Assembly: GCA_029961685.1 (NCBI GenBank)
Contig: JARWKL010000002.1
Coordinates: 18,940,908-19,004,907, forward strand
Direction of reading: 5' to 3'
From: Aristolochia californica
Taxonomy: Eukaryota > Streptophyta > Magnoliopsida > Piperales > Aristolochiaceae
Length of the DNA: 64,000 nucleotides
Shown: positions 62,497-64,000 of the stretch, in pieces
Position numbering within the stretch: the first letter of the stretch is position 1
How the letters are laid out: every line of letters begins with the position of its first letter
Program-made: the position numbers and the translations under genes
The notes under the pieces: model-generated
Databases searched by the model: none
The model's input: only the letters and a program-made list of their open reading frames with translations
Told to the model about the DNA's origin: nothing

Positions 62497-63175
62497 CCCC
62501 CCTTTTTCAATGATTGCAAAACCTAATATATAAAAATCTAAAAGAGTTTAAAACCATTAGAAATCACAGCTACTATTTGAAATTATATGTCCCAGAATTT
62601 GTGCATTTCCTTTTTGGATGTTCAAGTTTCTTTTCAACTCCAAAATTGAATTTTCACTCTCCCATTTATCTTGTAAACAAAAAGATACGGCCAAAAGATC
62701 GCAACAATATGAAAATTTTGAGTTTATGTATGCAAAAAATTGAAAACAATAATAAATATAAGAGAAAAAAATTATTTCACACACTAAAAATGAACACCAA
62801 AGTTTTGTTATCCATGTTTGGGAAATTCCACCAGTTCAACCCCTAATAGCTTGGTGGAATTTTATAAGAAGAGATTTCAAATTGATCCTAACTTGTTTTA
62901 AATATGGATATACGTGCCTGAAACATTTTGAACATGCAAAATGACCTAATGATCCAAATATTTCATGGAGTAGAAAAAATTAAATTCTCAAGATAATGTG
63001 CGGCAGGATAATTACCAGAGCCAAACAACCCACATTTTGCCTATTTACAAAAAGCGGACCTAACAAATTATAGATCATCGTAAATGGTTTCAATGATTAA
63101 TGATGTGTAACGGCTATAATGTTTTTTAGAAATGACTTATGGATTGGTAGTCAACTCTCATTTAAAAAAGCCTCG
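62497..63175. repeat. CAACTCC-subfamily monomer
   Basis: Has TTTTCAACTCCAAAATTGAA, AAAAATCTAAAAGAG and TTATATGTCCCAGA, matching the pairs at 53710 and 57130. It lies seven monomers after 57800. Confidence 0.65.
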
Positions 63176-64000
63176 CCCCCCCTTTTCCGATGATTGCAAA
63201 ACCAAATATATAAAAAAATAAAAGAGTTATAATCCTTAAAAATCACAGATACTTTTTGGTATTACCTCTCTCTGCATTTGTGCATTTCCATTTTGGATGT
63301 TCAATTTTTTTTCAAATCCAAAATTGAGTTTTCACTCTCCCTTTTTTGCCGAAAACAAAATGATAAGGCAAATAGATCACAAAAAAATGAAAATTCAAGA
63401 GTTTTAAGTATGAAAAAAATCAAAAACTATAATAAAAGTAAGTGAAGAAAATTATTTCACGCACTAAGAATGAACACCAAAGTTTTGTTATCCTTGTTTG
63501 GGAAATTCCACTAGTACAACCCCTTATAGCTTGGTGGAATTTTATAAGAAAGAGATTTCTAATTGATCCTAACAAGTTTTAAATATGGATATGCATGCAT
63601 GAAGCATGTTGATGATGCAAATGACCTAATGACCCAAAATTTTCAAGGAATAGAAAAAATTAAATTCTCAAGTTAACGTGTGCTAGGATATTTACCAGAG
63701 CCAAACAACTCACTTTTTGCCTTTTTAAAAAAAGCGGACCTAACAATCATAGGTCATCAAAAAATTTTTGATCAATTAATGATTTGTAACGGCGATAATT
63801 TTTTTTACAAATGACTTATGGTTTTGGAGTCAACTCTCATTTAAAAAAGCCTCGCCCCCCTTTTCCGACGATTGCAAAACCTAACATATAGAAAACTAAA
63901 AGAGTTTACAATCCTTAAAAATCACAGATACTTTTTGGAATTATCTCTCTAGGCATTTGTGCATTTCCATTTTGGATGTTCAATGTTTTTTCAAATCCAA

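Larger units (their letters stand above)
39703..64000. repeat. Satellite array, right arm (same monomer family)
   Basis: The array resumes in the same orientation and phase immediately after the retrotransposon. The marker tract recurs near 39907, 40613, 41285, 42437, 43111, 43752, 44420, 45105, 45525, 46204, 46885, 47563, 48245, 48920, 49601, 50280, 51000, 51675, 52348, 53032, 53710, 54415, 55091, 55771, 56450, 57130, 57800, 58488, 59155, 59760, 60432, 61142, 61820, 62497, 63176 and 63852. The array runs off the right edge. Spacing is more regular here than in the left arm: most units are 670-690 bp, with short units at 45105-45525 and 59155-59760 and a fused unit at 41285-42437. No gene is visible. 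Confidence 0.97.

Noticed and set aside
1..64000. A defence system, biosynthetic cluster or other multi-gene locus.
   Set aside because: Both strands were read for conserved protein motifs and none was found. All non-transposon sequence resolves to the satellite monomer.

Overview
This window is almost entirely non-coding tandem satellite DNA, very AT-rich apart from one short C-rich tract per unit. About 90 copies of a roughly 678-bp monomer run head to tail in one orientation from base 1 to base 64000. I do not recognise the family by name. The one break in the array is an LTR retrotransposon with a primer binding site matching plant initiator-methionine tRNA, a Ty1/copia-like polypurine tract and a TTTAGGG-type telo-box. 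These features point to a flowering plant, and the array looks like a heterochromatic block (centromeric, pericentromeric or subtelomeric cannot be told apart from sequence alone). I see no convincing protein-coding gene, tRNA, rRNA, CRISPR array or operon.

Layout. Bases 1-36855 are the left arm of the array. Within it, 1-5391 and 23374-28070 show a five-monomer higher-order unit (A-B-C-D-E, about 3.38 kb). The wider block 1 to about 8990 reappears, eroded by deletions, at about 24366-31190. A distinct monomer subfamily lies at 9686-16579 and includes a dimeric higher-order unit (14397-15476 and 15477-16579). Bases 35853-35952 are exactly 100 N and do not fit the repeat phase. Bases 36856-39702 are a 2847-bp minus-strand, non-autonomous copia-like element with two diverged LTRs and AGAAA target-site duplications. 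Its interior holds a 58-bp minisatellite and a 190-bp tandem duplication but no gag-pol. Bases 39703-64000 are the right arm, with two recent local duplications (41465-42418 and 61142-62496) and a second subfamily spaced five monomers apart (53710-58487).

Each monomer carries a C-rich tract at one fixed phase, usually 5-8 C, that has expanded independently in several copies to 17, 24, 27, 38 and 54 uninterrupted C. Paralogous monomers that otherwise match well differ greatly here, so this tract evolves much faster than its surroundings. A second recurrent feature is a 9-bp inverted repeat in the middle of the monomer.

The most useful results are the satellite family and its higher-order structure, the hypermutable poly(C) site, the long-range internal duplication, and the solitary old retrotransposon inside the array. 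All similarities were judged by eye, so identities and monomer boundaries are approximate.
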